Shown one piece after another: positions 35,313 to 41,756 of a stretch of 64,000 nucleotides of DNA (position 1 is its first letter; each line of letters begins with the position of its first letter). A model generated the notes under the pieces. The model searched no databases. It worked only from the letters and a program-made list of their open reading frames with translations, and had not been told where the DNA came from. This DNA comes from an uncultured Halomonas sp. Its GTDB lineage: Bacteria; Pseudomonadota; Gammaproteobacteria; Pseudomonadales; Halomonadaceae. The position numbers and the translations under genes are program-made. The stretch covers positions 62,001 to 126,000 of the forward strand of contig NZ_CANMTQ010000004.1 of NCBI RefSeq assembly GCF_947500835.1, given 5' to 3'.

Positions 35313-36701
35313 CTATAGACGATTGCTATAAGTCTCGGGTAGTGCGTTTTCGACGGAGAGTGCAGCAGCCAGCAAGTCGCTTTCCCGACCGCCGGGCATC
35401 GATATCAAGAGGCTGGTAGGCATCTGATTTTCATCTGTGCCACTTGGCAAGGCGACACCGCACCAGTCCAGAAAATTGCCAAGGGATGTGTTGCGCAGCA
35501 TCAATTTGTTCGTGCGCAGATACAGAGCATCGTCTTGCTCAAGGGGTTCAGTTTCGGGGGCCGTGATGGGCGTCGTGGGGAACAGGACAATCTGATCCCC
35601 TAGAGTTTGGCGGTTTTTCTGGATCAAGCGCCTCCGCGCCTTCTGAAGCACGATCAGATCCCGCGCCGACATGTCCCCGGCATCAAGGATGCGATCAAGA
35701 ATCCGTGGGTCCATCCGCGCCGCATCTTCAGAATGCACAAGATCCCAATGTAGATCCAACGCTTCTGGGCCGACCAGATAGCCGTGTTCAGCGAGAGCGC
35801 TTATTTCATCAAGTTCGGTGAGTACCCCGCGTTTCACCGTGGCTCCTGCCATTTCAAGTGCGCGAACACAGACCTCGAAATTGCGAACCACGGCATCCTG
35901 CGCGCCGTCAAAAACGACGTTGGCAGGAATCAGAAATTTCAGCGTCTCCAAGGGTGTTGGCTTGGGTATTGCGACAGCCCGCCCGTTCAGAATTTCTGCC
36001 GCACCGATGCAGCTTTTTACATCGGCAGCAAGGGGGCCAAACGTGTCCAAGGTAGCTGACAGGGGAAACACGCCTCCTTTTGGAAACGCCGTGCTGGAGC
36101 CTTTATAGCCAACCACACCGGTAAGCGAGGCGGGAATGCGCACGGATCCGCCGGTATCACTGCCGATGGCAAGGGGTACCAATCCACGGGCGACAGCAAC
36201 GCCGCAACCAGACGACGATCCGCCGGGTATTCGGGCTGGCCCCGCACCATGCGGATTTCTGGGTGTTCCAAAGTGTGGGTTCAGGCCAAGGCCTGAATAG
36301 GCAAACTCGGTCATGTTGAGACAGCCAACCGAGACAAGCCCCGCCCGTGCGGCATGGGCAACGACATCCGCATCGCGGGAAGCAGGTGCATTGGAGCGAA
36401 GCACAACCGAGCCTGCGGTTGTCACGCGTCCTTCGATGTCAAAAAGATCCTTCCATGCGACCGGAATGCCATCCCACGGGCTGAGTGGATTGCCTTCGGT
36501 GCGTCGTTGCTTTGAGGCGTTCGCTTCTCCAAGCGCCCTTTCTTCGAGTAATTCTGTAAAAATGGCGGGATCGGAAGATCGAATGCGCGCAAAAGTGTCC
36601 TCGACCAGAGCAACCGGGCAAAGGCTTCCGCTTTCAAGGCGGGTTGCCATCTCTACAGCTGAAACAGGCGCTTCTCTGGTGTTGCTCACGTTCCGCTCCA
36701 T
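35313..36701 (-). CDS. Amidase signature family enzyme (candidate half-amidase)
   Basis: 462 residues. The Ser-cisSer-Lys triad is visible: Lys84 in VAWKDLFDIEG, Ser162 in PGGSSSGCGVAVARG, Ser186 in GSDTGGSVRIPASLTG. Such amidases release ammonia from small amides. The imide-hydrolase-like gene follows after 12 bases, so cyclic imide to half-amide to dicarboxylate plus ammonia is a coherent route. It is the first gene of the minus-strand run; a promoter and regulator are not evident in the upstream remnant region. The ribosome site before the ATG is weak. Confidence 0.92.
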   Translation of the reverse strand: MERNVSNTREAPVSAVEMATRLESGSLCPVALVEDTFARIRSSDPAIFTELLEERALGEANASKQRRTEGNPLSPWDGIPVAWKDLFDIEGRVTTAGSVVLRSNAPASRDADVVAHAARAGLVSVGCLNMTEFAYSGLGLNPHFGTPRNPHGAGPARIPGGSSSGCGVAVARGLVPLAIGSDTGGSVRIPASLTGVVGYKGSSTAFPKGGVFPLSATLDTFGPLAADVKSCIGAAEILNGRAVAIPKPTPLETLKFLIPANVVFDGAQDAVVRNFEVCVRALEMAGATVKRGVLTELDEISALAEHGYLVGPEALDLHWDLVHSEDAARMDPRILDRILDAGDMSARDLIVLQKARRRLIQKNRQTLGDQIVLFPTTPITAPETEPLEQDDALYLRTNKLMLRNTSLGNFLDWCGVALPSGTDENQMPTSLLISMPGGRESDLLAAALSVENALPETYSNRL

Positions 36702-37099
36702 AGTAATCTTTTGAGCGATGGTTCATTTATGATTCTAGACGGAAAATGATTTATCGCACTTCGCTCGCCACCATCATGCAGACAACCGATGATTACCGGT
36801 TTCATAGGACCGCTGCAGTTGCTGGCGTCGCGCAGCAACAGCTTGGACATTACCCAGGCGAGCTATCTGTCGGACAACAGCAGCGACGCGAATTCCCAAC
36901 AAGGTGGACGAGTCAGCATTGATGCTAATCGGAAGTATGGGGATTGTGGTGACTAGCGAACGTTTCGTACTCGAAAAAAGCGATAGTCTATTCTTCACCG
37001 GCGGCGAGCCACACGGCCGCGATCAGCCCCCGGCAGTAAGTTTAAGACCTACGCCAAGCGCCAAGTCATCGTGCGATTACGCTCAGAAGGGCTCATCCA
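36702..37099. other. Gene-free accessory stretch
   Basis: About 400 bases with several short broken frames and no recognisable protein. It must hold the promoter of the amidase gene, but I see no strong -35/-10 pair. It appears to be eroded coding sequence at the edge of an accessory region. Confidence 0.4.
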
Positions 37100-37243
37100 A
37101 TGAATACCTTATGGAAGCACCGCGGGTATTTCGGTTCCGGCGAAGTCAGCACCAAGGACAACTACCTGTTCGGCAAACTGCAGTTCATCCGCGCCCTGGT
37201 CAACTACGAGGGAGAAACCGAAGCGGTGCCGGAAGCTGCCTAA
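37100..37243 (+). pseudogene. HicB-family antitoxin remnant
   Basis: A 47-codon frame reading MNTLWKHRGYFGSGEVSTKD, then NYLFGKLQFIRALVNYEGET before an early stop. This is the N-terminal HicB-like fold seen in type II antitoxins (GY-x-G-x-V-E-x-S ... YGK-x-F-I-x-LV-x-YEG). Full HicB proteins of this type continue about 60 residues to a DNA-binding end, absent here. No hicA toxin is recognisable next to it. AGAAGG precedes the ATG. Confidence 0.6.
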
Positions 37244-37347
37244 CTCGACAGGCACTGGGCGGCTATCTCCAGCAACATCCCTCCCTGAGAACCGCCGTGC
37301 TGTATGGCTAGGGTGTATTGCTCGATAATCGCAGTATAGACCGGTAG

Positions 37348-37376
37348 CAAAAAGCCCCGACCATTTGGCCGGAGCT
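37348..37376 (-). terminator. Terminator within repeat copy A
   Basis: Imperfect hairpin of AGCCCCGACC with GGCCGGAGCT, followed on the minus strand by TTTTTGC. It could end transcription from the toxin-antitoxin operon, although the MITE now lies between. Confidence 0.6.
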
Positions 37377-37467
37377 ATATGACGTGAGCTGCTGACGAGC
37401 TCGCATGCGGTACGAGAGAATTAGACGTCATACAGAAACACTACCTTATGTAGATGATCGTGGAGCT

Positions 37468-37734
37468 AGGGCCTGTTGACGTTTCATCGCGAACCGCGTT
37501 GCTGCATCAAAAAGTGTCAGTCAAGGCGCGAAGCGCAGGGAAGGGTAATTCCCTTTTCAAGTTTCGCAACGCAGAATGGCGCTTTTTGCTGCGCAACCCG
37601 AAGGGCTGGGCCAGTTTTTATCCGCTGCTGCGTTAGTCGTCGTTCATTTGGAATAACCAAATTTCTCTCCTCCTGCCTTGCCCCGAATAAAAACTGGCGC
37701 CAGCGCGGCCGTGAATGAAACGTCAACAGGCCCT
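37468..37734. mobile_element. MITE-like element with perfect 20-bp terminal inverted repeats
   Basis: Left end AGGGCCTGTTGACGTTTCAT; the right end is its exact reverse complement. Element of 267 bp with no transposase gene. Flanks read CTAG at both sides (37466-37469 and 37733-37736 once the palindromic end is counted), so the target duplication is CTAG or a shorter part of it, as in IS5-related elements. The second repeat copy at 38605-38768 shows the equivalent uninterrupted site, which confirms insertion and its exact borders. It would be mobilised only by a transposase elsewhere. Confidence 0.85.
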
Positions 37735-37855
37735 AGAAGAAGCGAGGCTTTTATAAGGCAATTTCGATGAAGGTTCCCCAGAATGAAATCGACGGGGATT
37801 GATCCCGCCGAGTACGTTACTTTTTACGTACAGCCCTATCGGCCGACATCTCATC

Positions 37856-38179
37856 TCATGCTGCGCTGACGGTATGCACCTCGAGATTGACCTTCAGCGC
37901 CTTACGGACGACTCCGATAATGGCAGACAGATTGTCCATGCCGGGGTTACCGGACGGTGACAACATCCGATGCAGGCTCTTACTGGGTCGGCCGGTATCC
38001 TCGGCCAACGCCTCGAAGCCCACGGTCGCGTTGACCAGGTCGCGAAGCATCAGGCGAGCGGTATCAGGCTCGCCGTTGAGGAACAGCGTCACGGCTTCAT
38101 CCAGCATTGCTTTGGCGAACGCCGGATCGCGCTCGACGCGGGCCGCAATTGTCGCCTTGAAATCACGTGTCAGTGCCAT
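37856..38179 (-). CDS. HTH-type antitoxin (HigA/addiction-module antidote family)
   Basis: 107 residues. The C-terminal half carries a Cro/C1-like helix-turn-helix: ALAEDTGRPSKSLHRMLSPS with the family ending GNPGMDNLSAIIGVVRKAL. It should neutralise the toxin encoded just upstream and repress the operon. The ATG at 38179 has GGGAGA 8 nt upstream, inside the toxin gene, and begins one base after the toxin stop. Toxin-first order is usual for HigBA-like systems. Confidence 0.88.
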   Translation of the reverse strand: MALTRDFKATIAARVERDPAFAKAMLDEAVTLFLNGEPDTARLMLRDLVNATVGFEALAEDTGRPSKSLHRMLSPSGNPGMDNLSAIIGVVRKALKVNLEVHTVSAA

Positions 38180-38180
38180 C

Positions 38181-38522
38181 TCACTTATCTCCCTTCTTCG
38201 CCTGACGCTTACGTCGTTTGTACTCGTCACGTAGCGCCTTGGCATTATCGATATCGGCTTGCTGGCGTTTCTTCGTGCCACCGCCGAACAAGACGATCAG
38301 TTCTTCCCCATCCCGGGCCAGGTAGATGCGATATCCCGGCCCCCAGTCGATACGGTACTCACCGATCCCCTCGAACCACTTGATGTTCGAGGTATTGCCC
38401 ATCGACATGCGGTACTCGGCGGTGGCCACCTTCGCCGCCGCCTGGGCATCGAGACCGTCGAACCACTCCTGGTAGGGGCTGGTTCCGTCTTCGCGTAGAA
38501 ATTCCTGGAGCTTGATCTTCAT
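38181..38522 (-). CDS. RelE/HigB-type toxin (addiction module killer protein)
   Basis: 113 residues, compact alpha/beta RelE fold: KLQEFLREDGTSPYQEWFDG at the start and YRIDWGPGYRIYLARDGEEL, then IVLFGGGTKKRQQADIDNAK. This is the phage-derived Gp49-like/PF05973 subgroup. Such toxins cleave mRNA at the ribosome or similar. The basic tail (KRRKRQAKKGDK) may contact RNA. Its promoter region holds an 18-bp palindrome 10 nt upstream of the ATG. Confidence 0.88.
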   Translation of the reverse strand: MKIKLQEFLREDGTSPYQEWFDGLDAQAAAKVATAEYRMSMGNTSNIKWFEGIGEYRIDWGPGYRIYLARDGEELIVLFGGGTKKRQQADIDNAKALRDEYKRRKRQAKKGDK

Positions 38523-38531
38523 GCCATCGAT

Positions 38532-38549
38532 AGTAACTTATAAGTTACT
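38532..38549. promoter_or_regulatory. Palindromic operator of the toxin-antitoxin operon
   Basis: Perfect 18-bp palindrome AGTAACTTATAAGTTACT, with TATAAG on the minus strand suited to be the -10 element. An antitoxin dimer bound here would block the promoter, the usual autoregulation of HigBA modules. Confidence 0.7.
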
Positions 38550-38604
38550 TTTTTAGCAATGCGAATAATGCTGCCCAAGCAAACTCGGCTGTGCAGAGCC
38601 CTGA

Positions 38605-38768
38605 AAGAGGAAAGCCCCGTCCAAATGGCCGGGGCTACATGACATCAACTGCGCACTAACCTGTATACGGCATGAAAGAATGAGACGTCACATGGACACA
38701 TTAACCCGACATGGATGATCATGAAGCCAGAAAAAGCCGGGCTTTTTATAGCGGTAATGATTTCGATA
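38605..38768. repeat. Direct repeat copy B (uninterrupted)
   Basis: Partner of copy A. It contains two hairpins: AGCCCCG..CGGGGCT at 38612-38635 and AAAAAGC-CGG-GCTTTTT at about 38731-38747, the latter a bidirectional terminator shape. The join GAAGCCAGAAAAAGC corresponds to the pre-insertion site of the MITE in copy A. Confidence 0.68.
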
Positions 38769-39182
38769 CCCTGCTCCGTTGCGAGTTAAACAGCAGGATG
38801 AACCTTGGATAGTAAAGTATAGGCGCGAGAAACAAGTGTGGCTCGTAGAGCCTTGTGAAAGCGCTTTACCTTGGGCGAGAGTGCCTAGTAGGAGCGACTA
38901 ATCGCCAAGTTCGAGCGCTTCGACAAGCAAAAGGCCAACTTCCGCGGTAGCCACAAGGGAGTCTGGTAGAGCCTGCTGACGATAGAACACGACAAGGTCA
39001 GTGAACCGTAGATCGTCGAGGCTATCTTCGATACAATCGCCTTGACACATCACAGCACCGCCGAGGTGTCGGCGATGAACTGCAACACCCCCCCAAACAG
39101 GCTTTTGGCGAGTTGGGCTCGGCCCACAAGTGTGCCGGACCTAGTCGCACTACCTTGGTGTAGGCGTTGGATACCAGCAAGC
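38769..39182. other. Gene-free stretch with broken frames
   Basis: About 400 bases. One frame reads IAKFERFDKQKANFRGSHKG VW-like sequence before a stop, which looks like decayed coding DNA, but I do not recognise the family. No RNA gene or promoter is evident. Confidence 0.4.
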
Positions 39183-39250
39183 TCCCCCAGAACGTGTCTT
39201 TTTCAAGGCATGAAAAAACCGGCCATTGCGCCGGCTTATTCGATATTCGT

Positions 39251-39350
39251 GGCGGAGGTCGGGATGACCGGCTCGCAGGCTCGCCGTTTGTCGGCGCTCA
39301 AACCCCGGAGCGCCTCGGTACAAACCGGAGGGTTCTCATCTACCTCCCCC
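39251..39350 (-). ncRNA. Candidate structured RNA, tRNA-associated repeat unit (distal copy)
   Basis: Minus strand begins GGGGGAGGTAGATGA and ends with TCATCCCGACCTCCGCCA. The ends pair (GGAGGT with ACCTCC, GATGA with TCATC) and enclose CGGT..ACCG, GGCGCTC..GAGCGCC and CGGC..GCCG hairpins: a multi-branched fold ending in a tRNA-like CCA. It differs from the proximal copy at two positions, both inside predicted loops. Whether the RNA is made and processed is unknown. Confidence 0.5.
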
Positions 39351-39413
39351 AGGTCGTATCCTTTTTCCTAGCATGAAAAAACCGGCCATTGCGCCGGCTT
39401 GTTCTATATTCGT

Positions 39414-39513
39414 GGCGGAGGTCGGGATGACCGGCTCGCAGGCTCGCCGTTTGTCGGCGCTCAAACCCCCGAGCGCCTCGGTACGAACCGGAGGGTTCTC
39501 ATCTACCTCCCCC
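39414..39513 (-). ncRNA. Candidate structured RNA, tRNA-associated repeat unit (proximal copy)
   Basis: Same 100-nt multi-branched fold as the distal copy, with a closing stem of 11 bp split by a small internal loop. It follows the first terminator downstream of tRNA-Ser, so it would be reached only by read-through transcription from the tRNA promoter, after which tRNA-processing enzymes could release it at the CCA ends. Confidence 0.5.
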
Positions 39514-39536
39514 CTCGTCGCGTCTTTTTCAAGGCA

Positions 39537-39562
39537 TGAAAAAACCGGCCATGGTGCCGGTT
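39537..39562 (-). terminator. Terminator of tRNA-Ser
   Basis: AACCGGC/GCCGGTT stem with 6-nt loop followed by TTTTTT on the minus strand, 13 nt past the tRNA CCA end. Near-identical hairpins recur at about 39374-39401 and 39211-39238 in the tandem repeats. Confidence 0.88.
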
Positions 39563-39575
39563 GATTCGATATTCG

Positions 39576-39663
39576 TGGCGGAGGGGGAGGGATTCGAACC
39601 CTCGAAGCCTTTCGACTTACACACTTTCCAGGCGTGCTCCTTCGACCACTCGGACACCCCTCC
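39576..39663 (-). tRNA. tRNA-Ser(GGA)
   Basis: Minus strand: acceptor stem GGAGGGG/CCCCTCC, encoded CCA, anticodon loop CTGGAAA giving GGA, a long class II variable arm (GTCGAAAGGCTTC region) and T-arm GAGGGTTCGAATCCCTC. It reads UCC and UCU serine codons. 88 nt including CCA. Followed by the 163-bp tandem repeats. Confidence 0.96.
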
Positions 39664-39712
39664 GCATTTTGGTTCTTTCGAAAGCGTTTGCCGCTCCTCG
39701 AGAACGGCGCAA

Positions 39713-39741
39713 ATGGTAGCGAGCTAAGCCCGCGATTGCAA
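39713..39741 (-). promoter_or_regulatory. Promoter of tRNA-Ser
   Basis: Minus strand -35 TTGCAA (39736-39741), 17-bp spacer, -10 TACCAT (39713-39718), then a GC-containing discriminator. Expected start near 39706, about 43 nt before the mature tRNA. Confidence 0.7.
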
Positions 39742-39776
39742 GCCACTTTTTCTTTATTGGGCTTGTTTCAGTCCAG

Positions 39777-40298
39777 TCAGGACTCGGGGAGAACGGCGTA
39801 GTCGCCTTCGGCTTCAAGGCATAATGTATCACCAGCATAAAGCCGCTGAATCAAGGCGATGCGTCCTTTTCCCTTGGTGTCCAGGCGTTTTCGTAGCTGG
39901 TCGGGACCGTCAGCATTTTTTGGCACACATTCAAGCCGGTAATCGGTCGTCACCGGCGCGACAAAGCGCTGATTGGCAGTAGCCACTACCACGTCTTGGC
40001 CGCGCCCATGTGTGCGCAGCCAGAGCGTCGTCCAGCACCAGCCGATCAGGGTTGTCTGGGCGGTTAAGGAGCCGCCGAAGCTGGTACCCTTGTCATTGAG
40101 ATTGGGCGCAAGCTGTAGGTTCCAGACAAGCGCGTCGCCCTGCCAGGCCATGTTGGTAATACCGAGATGGCCCACCATGGGAATGGCCTCTTCGAGCCAG
40201 CGTTGAAAGGTGCCCAGGTTGTCACCCTGCCCTCCTTCCGCTGACCCTTTTGCAGGCAGTGGCAAGCGCGGATGCGGTACACCGATCTCCCGGGCCAT
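39777..40298 (-). CDS. YiiD C-terminal-type thioesterase-like (hotdog fold) protein
   Basis: 173 residues. It matches the putative thioesterase domain found at the C-terminus of YiiD: HLGITNMAWQGDALVW, LAPNLNDKGTSFGGSLTAQ and the strand-rich C-terminal half. The conserved NDKGTSFGGS lies at the start of the long hotdog helix where the active site sits. Substrate unknown. It starts two bases after the nitroreductase stop and is surely co-transcribed with it. Confidence 0.82.
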   Translation of the reverse strand: MAREIGVPHPRLPLPAKGSAEGGQGDNLGTFQRWLEEAIPMVGHLGITNMAWQGDALVWNLQLAPNLNDKGTSFGGSLTAQTTLIGWCWTTLWLRTHGRGQDVVVATANQRFVAPVTTDYRLECVPKNADGPDQLRKRLDTKGKGRIALIQRLYAGDTLCLEAEGDYAVLPES

Positions 40299-40300
40299 GC

Positions 40301-40861
40301 TTAGGTCCAGCGCTCGACGAAATCAGCCGGATCGCGCTCGGGGATGCGCTTGTCGCGGCCGCCGGGCTGACCAAGATAGAGAAAGGCGACGATCTCATCC
40401 TGCTCATCAAGCCCAAGGCCTTCCCGCACCGTCGGGTTGAAGGCGAAGTGGCCGGTGCGCCACATGGCGCCGAGCCCTTGAGCCTGGGCTGCCAACAGAA
40501 TGCCGTGGGCGGCACAGCCGGCGGAAAGCACCTGCTCGACGGGCGGCACCTTGGGCAAGTCCGGTACGACCTTGGCAATCACGGCGATAATCATGGGGGC
40601 ACGCAGGGGTTTCTTGCGCGCACCTTCGAGCTTCTTCTCGGGTATATCCGGATTTTCTCGCCGCTCTGCCTCGGCAAAAAGATTGCCCAGGCGCTCGAGC
40701 CCTTCGCCTGAGAATTCGATGAAGCGCCAGGGGGTAAGCTGCTTGTGATCCGGGGCGCGCAAGGCTGCGCGGTAAAGTACGTCAAGCTGCTCGCGATCCG
40801 GCACCGGCCCTGTCAGCTTACCCATGGAATTGCGCTCGTGCAGCAGCGTCATTGCTTGCAT
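40301..40861 (-). CDS. Nitroreductase family protein, YdjA type
   Basis: 186 residues, FMN-dependent. YdjA-like pattern: RAALRAPDHKQLTPWRFIEF for FMN and partner contact, QVLSAGCAAHGILLAAQAQG for the dimer core, and GFYLG-like VAFLYLGQPGG at the end. The small size marks it as the compact YdjA/TdcF-like branch. AGGAG lies 6 nt before the ATG. Natural substrate unknown. Confidence 0.9.
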   Translation of the reverse strand: MQAMTLLHERNSMGKLTGPVPDREQLDVLYRAALRAPDHKQLTPWRFIEFSGEGLERLGNLFAEAERRENPDIPEKKLEGARKKPLRAPMIIAVIAKVVPDLPKVPPVEQVLSAGCAAHGILLAAQAQGLGAMWRTGHFAFNPTVREGLGLDEQDEIVAFLYLGQPGGRDKRIPERDPADFVERWT

Positions 40862-40937
40862 TCGGCTCTCCTGTTAATGAACGAAAGAGTTAGACGAGAA
40901 CGTTTCTCAACTCTTGAAACGACTTTACCTCAGGCAA

Positions 40938-41756
40938 TCATTGCCGTGCCAGCCGTAATGGCTCCGGTGGGCGTTCCCCAGGGGTGGCCCGCCAGGGGCT
41001 GATATCCATTCCGCCCCGGCGCACATAGCGGGCCAATACCAATAGCCTTTCTGGGCGTACACGCGCCATCAGATCGGTGAAAATATGCTCGACACAGTGC
41101 TCGTGAAAATCCTGGTGCTGACGATAGGAAACCAGATACTTGAGTAGACCTTCGCGGTCAATTTTAGGTCCGCGATAGCGAATCAGAACGCTGCCCCAGT
41201 CCGGTTGGCCGGTAACCGGGCAGTTGGACTTGAGCAGGTGCGAATGCAGCGTTTCCTCGACGATCTCGTCCCTTGCAATCAATAGTGTCGGATTGGGGGA
41301 ATAGTCCTGAATTTCCACCTCGAGCTCGTCGATGCACTCCCCGGGCAGACGACGTGGCAACAGCGCCTCGTCCTCCACATTCAGCAGCACGACCTGAACC
41401 TCCGCGCCGGCGGCTGAAGAAAGGTCGCGAGCAAGAACCTGGCGTACCTCGTCACGATTGGCAAAGCGGTGCTGATTGAAGCCGTTGAGATAGAGCTTCC
41501 AGGACTTCGACTCGATCAAATTGGGCGAGCTTGCCGGCAAGCGAAAACGCGCCACGGCCACGATTGGCTTGCCTTTCGGATCGAGCCAGGAGAGTTCGAA
41601 GGCGTGCCATTCGTCTTCGCCCTCGAAGGGCAAGCTGGCCGCATCGATGCCCAGGGGCGCACGATTGGCGGCCCGGGGAATGGCAAACAACAGCGCCGGG
41701 TCGTAGCGCTCCGGATATTCGGTCGCGTGGCCCAGCGGTGCGTCTTGCAGGCTCAT
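40938..41756 (-). CDS. queF: NADPH-dependent 7-cyano-7-deazaguanine reductase QueF
   Basis: 272 residues, the two-domain (proteobacterial) form of this tunnelling-fold enzyme. The catalytic Cys is in LKSNCPVTGQPDWG, with the Asp of QPDWG as general acid, and the QueF motif ESKSWKLYLNGFNQHRF lies in the N-terminal half. It reduces preQ0 to preQ1 in queuosine synthesis. The start at 41756 overlaps the upstream yadH stop as ATGA; a longer in-frame reading is less likely. Confidence 0.96.
   Translation of the reverse strand: MSLQDAPLGHATEYPERYDPALLFAIPRAANRAPLGIDAASLPFEGEDEWHAFELSWLDPKGKPIVAVARFRLPASSPNLIESKSWKLYLNGFNQHRFANRDEVRQVLARDLSSAAGAEVQVVLLNVEDEALLPRRLPGECIDELEVEIQDYSPNPTLLIARDEIVEETLHSHLLKSNCPVTGQPDWGSVLIRYRGPKIDREGLLKYLVSYRQHQDFHEHCVEHIFTDLMARVRPERLLVLARYVRRGGMDISPWRATPGERPPEPLRLARQ

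Larger units (their letters stand above)
37345..37775. repeat. Direct repeat copy A, interrupted by the MITE
   Basis: Bases 37345-37467 align almost without gaps to 38605-38728, and the sequence after the MITE (37735-37775) continues the same alignment to 38729-38768. Shared landmarks: AGCCCCG..GGCCGG.GCT hairpin, GAGACGTCA/TAGACGTCA, GGATGATC/AGATGATC and an AAGC..GCTTTT hairpin. The two copies are clearly diverged, so the duplication is old. They bracket the toxin-antitoxin pair. Confidence 0.7.
39183..39590 (-). repeat. 163-bp tandem repeat fused to the tRNA-Ser 3' end
   Basis: Period exactly 163 bp: the motif ATTCGTGGCGGAGG recurs at 39245, 39408 and 39571, and GCATGAAAAAACCGGCC at 39209, 39372 and 39535. 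On the minus strand each unit has the last bases of the tRNA-Ser gene including CCA, a terminator hairpin, then a foldable 100-nt segment. About two and a half units are present. The organisation is like the tyrT-distal repeats (rtT RNA) of E. coli. Confidence 0.9.

Noticed and set aside
37345..38768. Integron attC sites around the toxin-antitoxin pair
   Set aside because: The conserved core sites RYYYAAC and GTTRRRY are not visible in the right arrangement, and there is no integrase.
39183..39590. CRISPR array
   Set aside because: Repeats are 163 bp, contiguous and without unique spacers, and no cas genes are present.
36702..39590. Prophage or genomic island with an integrase using tRNA-Ser
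   Set aside because: No integrase, phage structural gene or direct repeat of the tRNA 3' end at a distance; the local copies are tandem.
39042..39746. Frames that read as repetitive short proteins (starting MKKPAIAP or similar)
   Set aside because: They come from translating the tRNA-Ser-linked 163-bp repeats; conserved pairing and terminators explain the repeat better than protein coding. A protamine-like product as proposed for E. coli tpr cannot be fully excluded.
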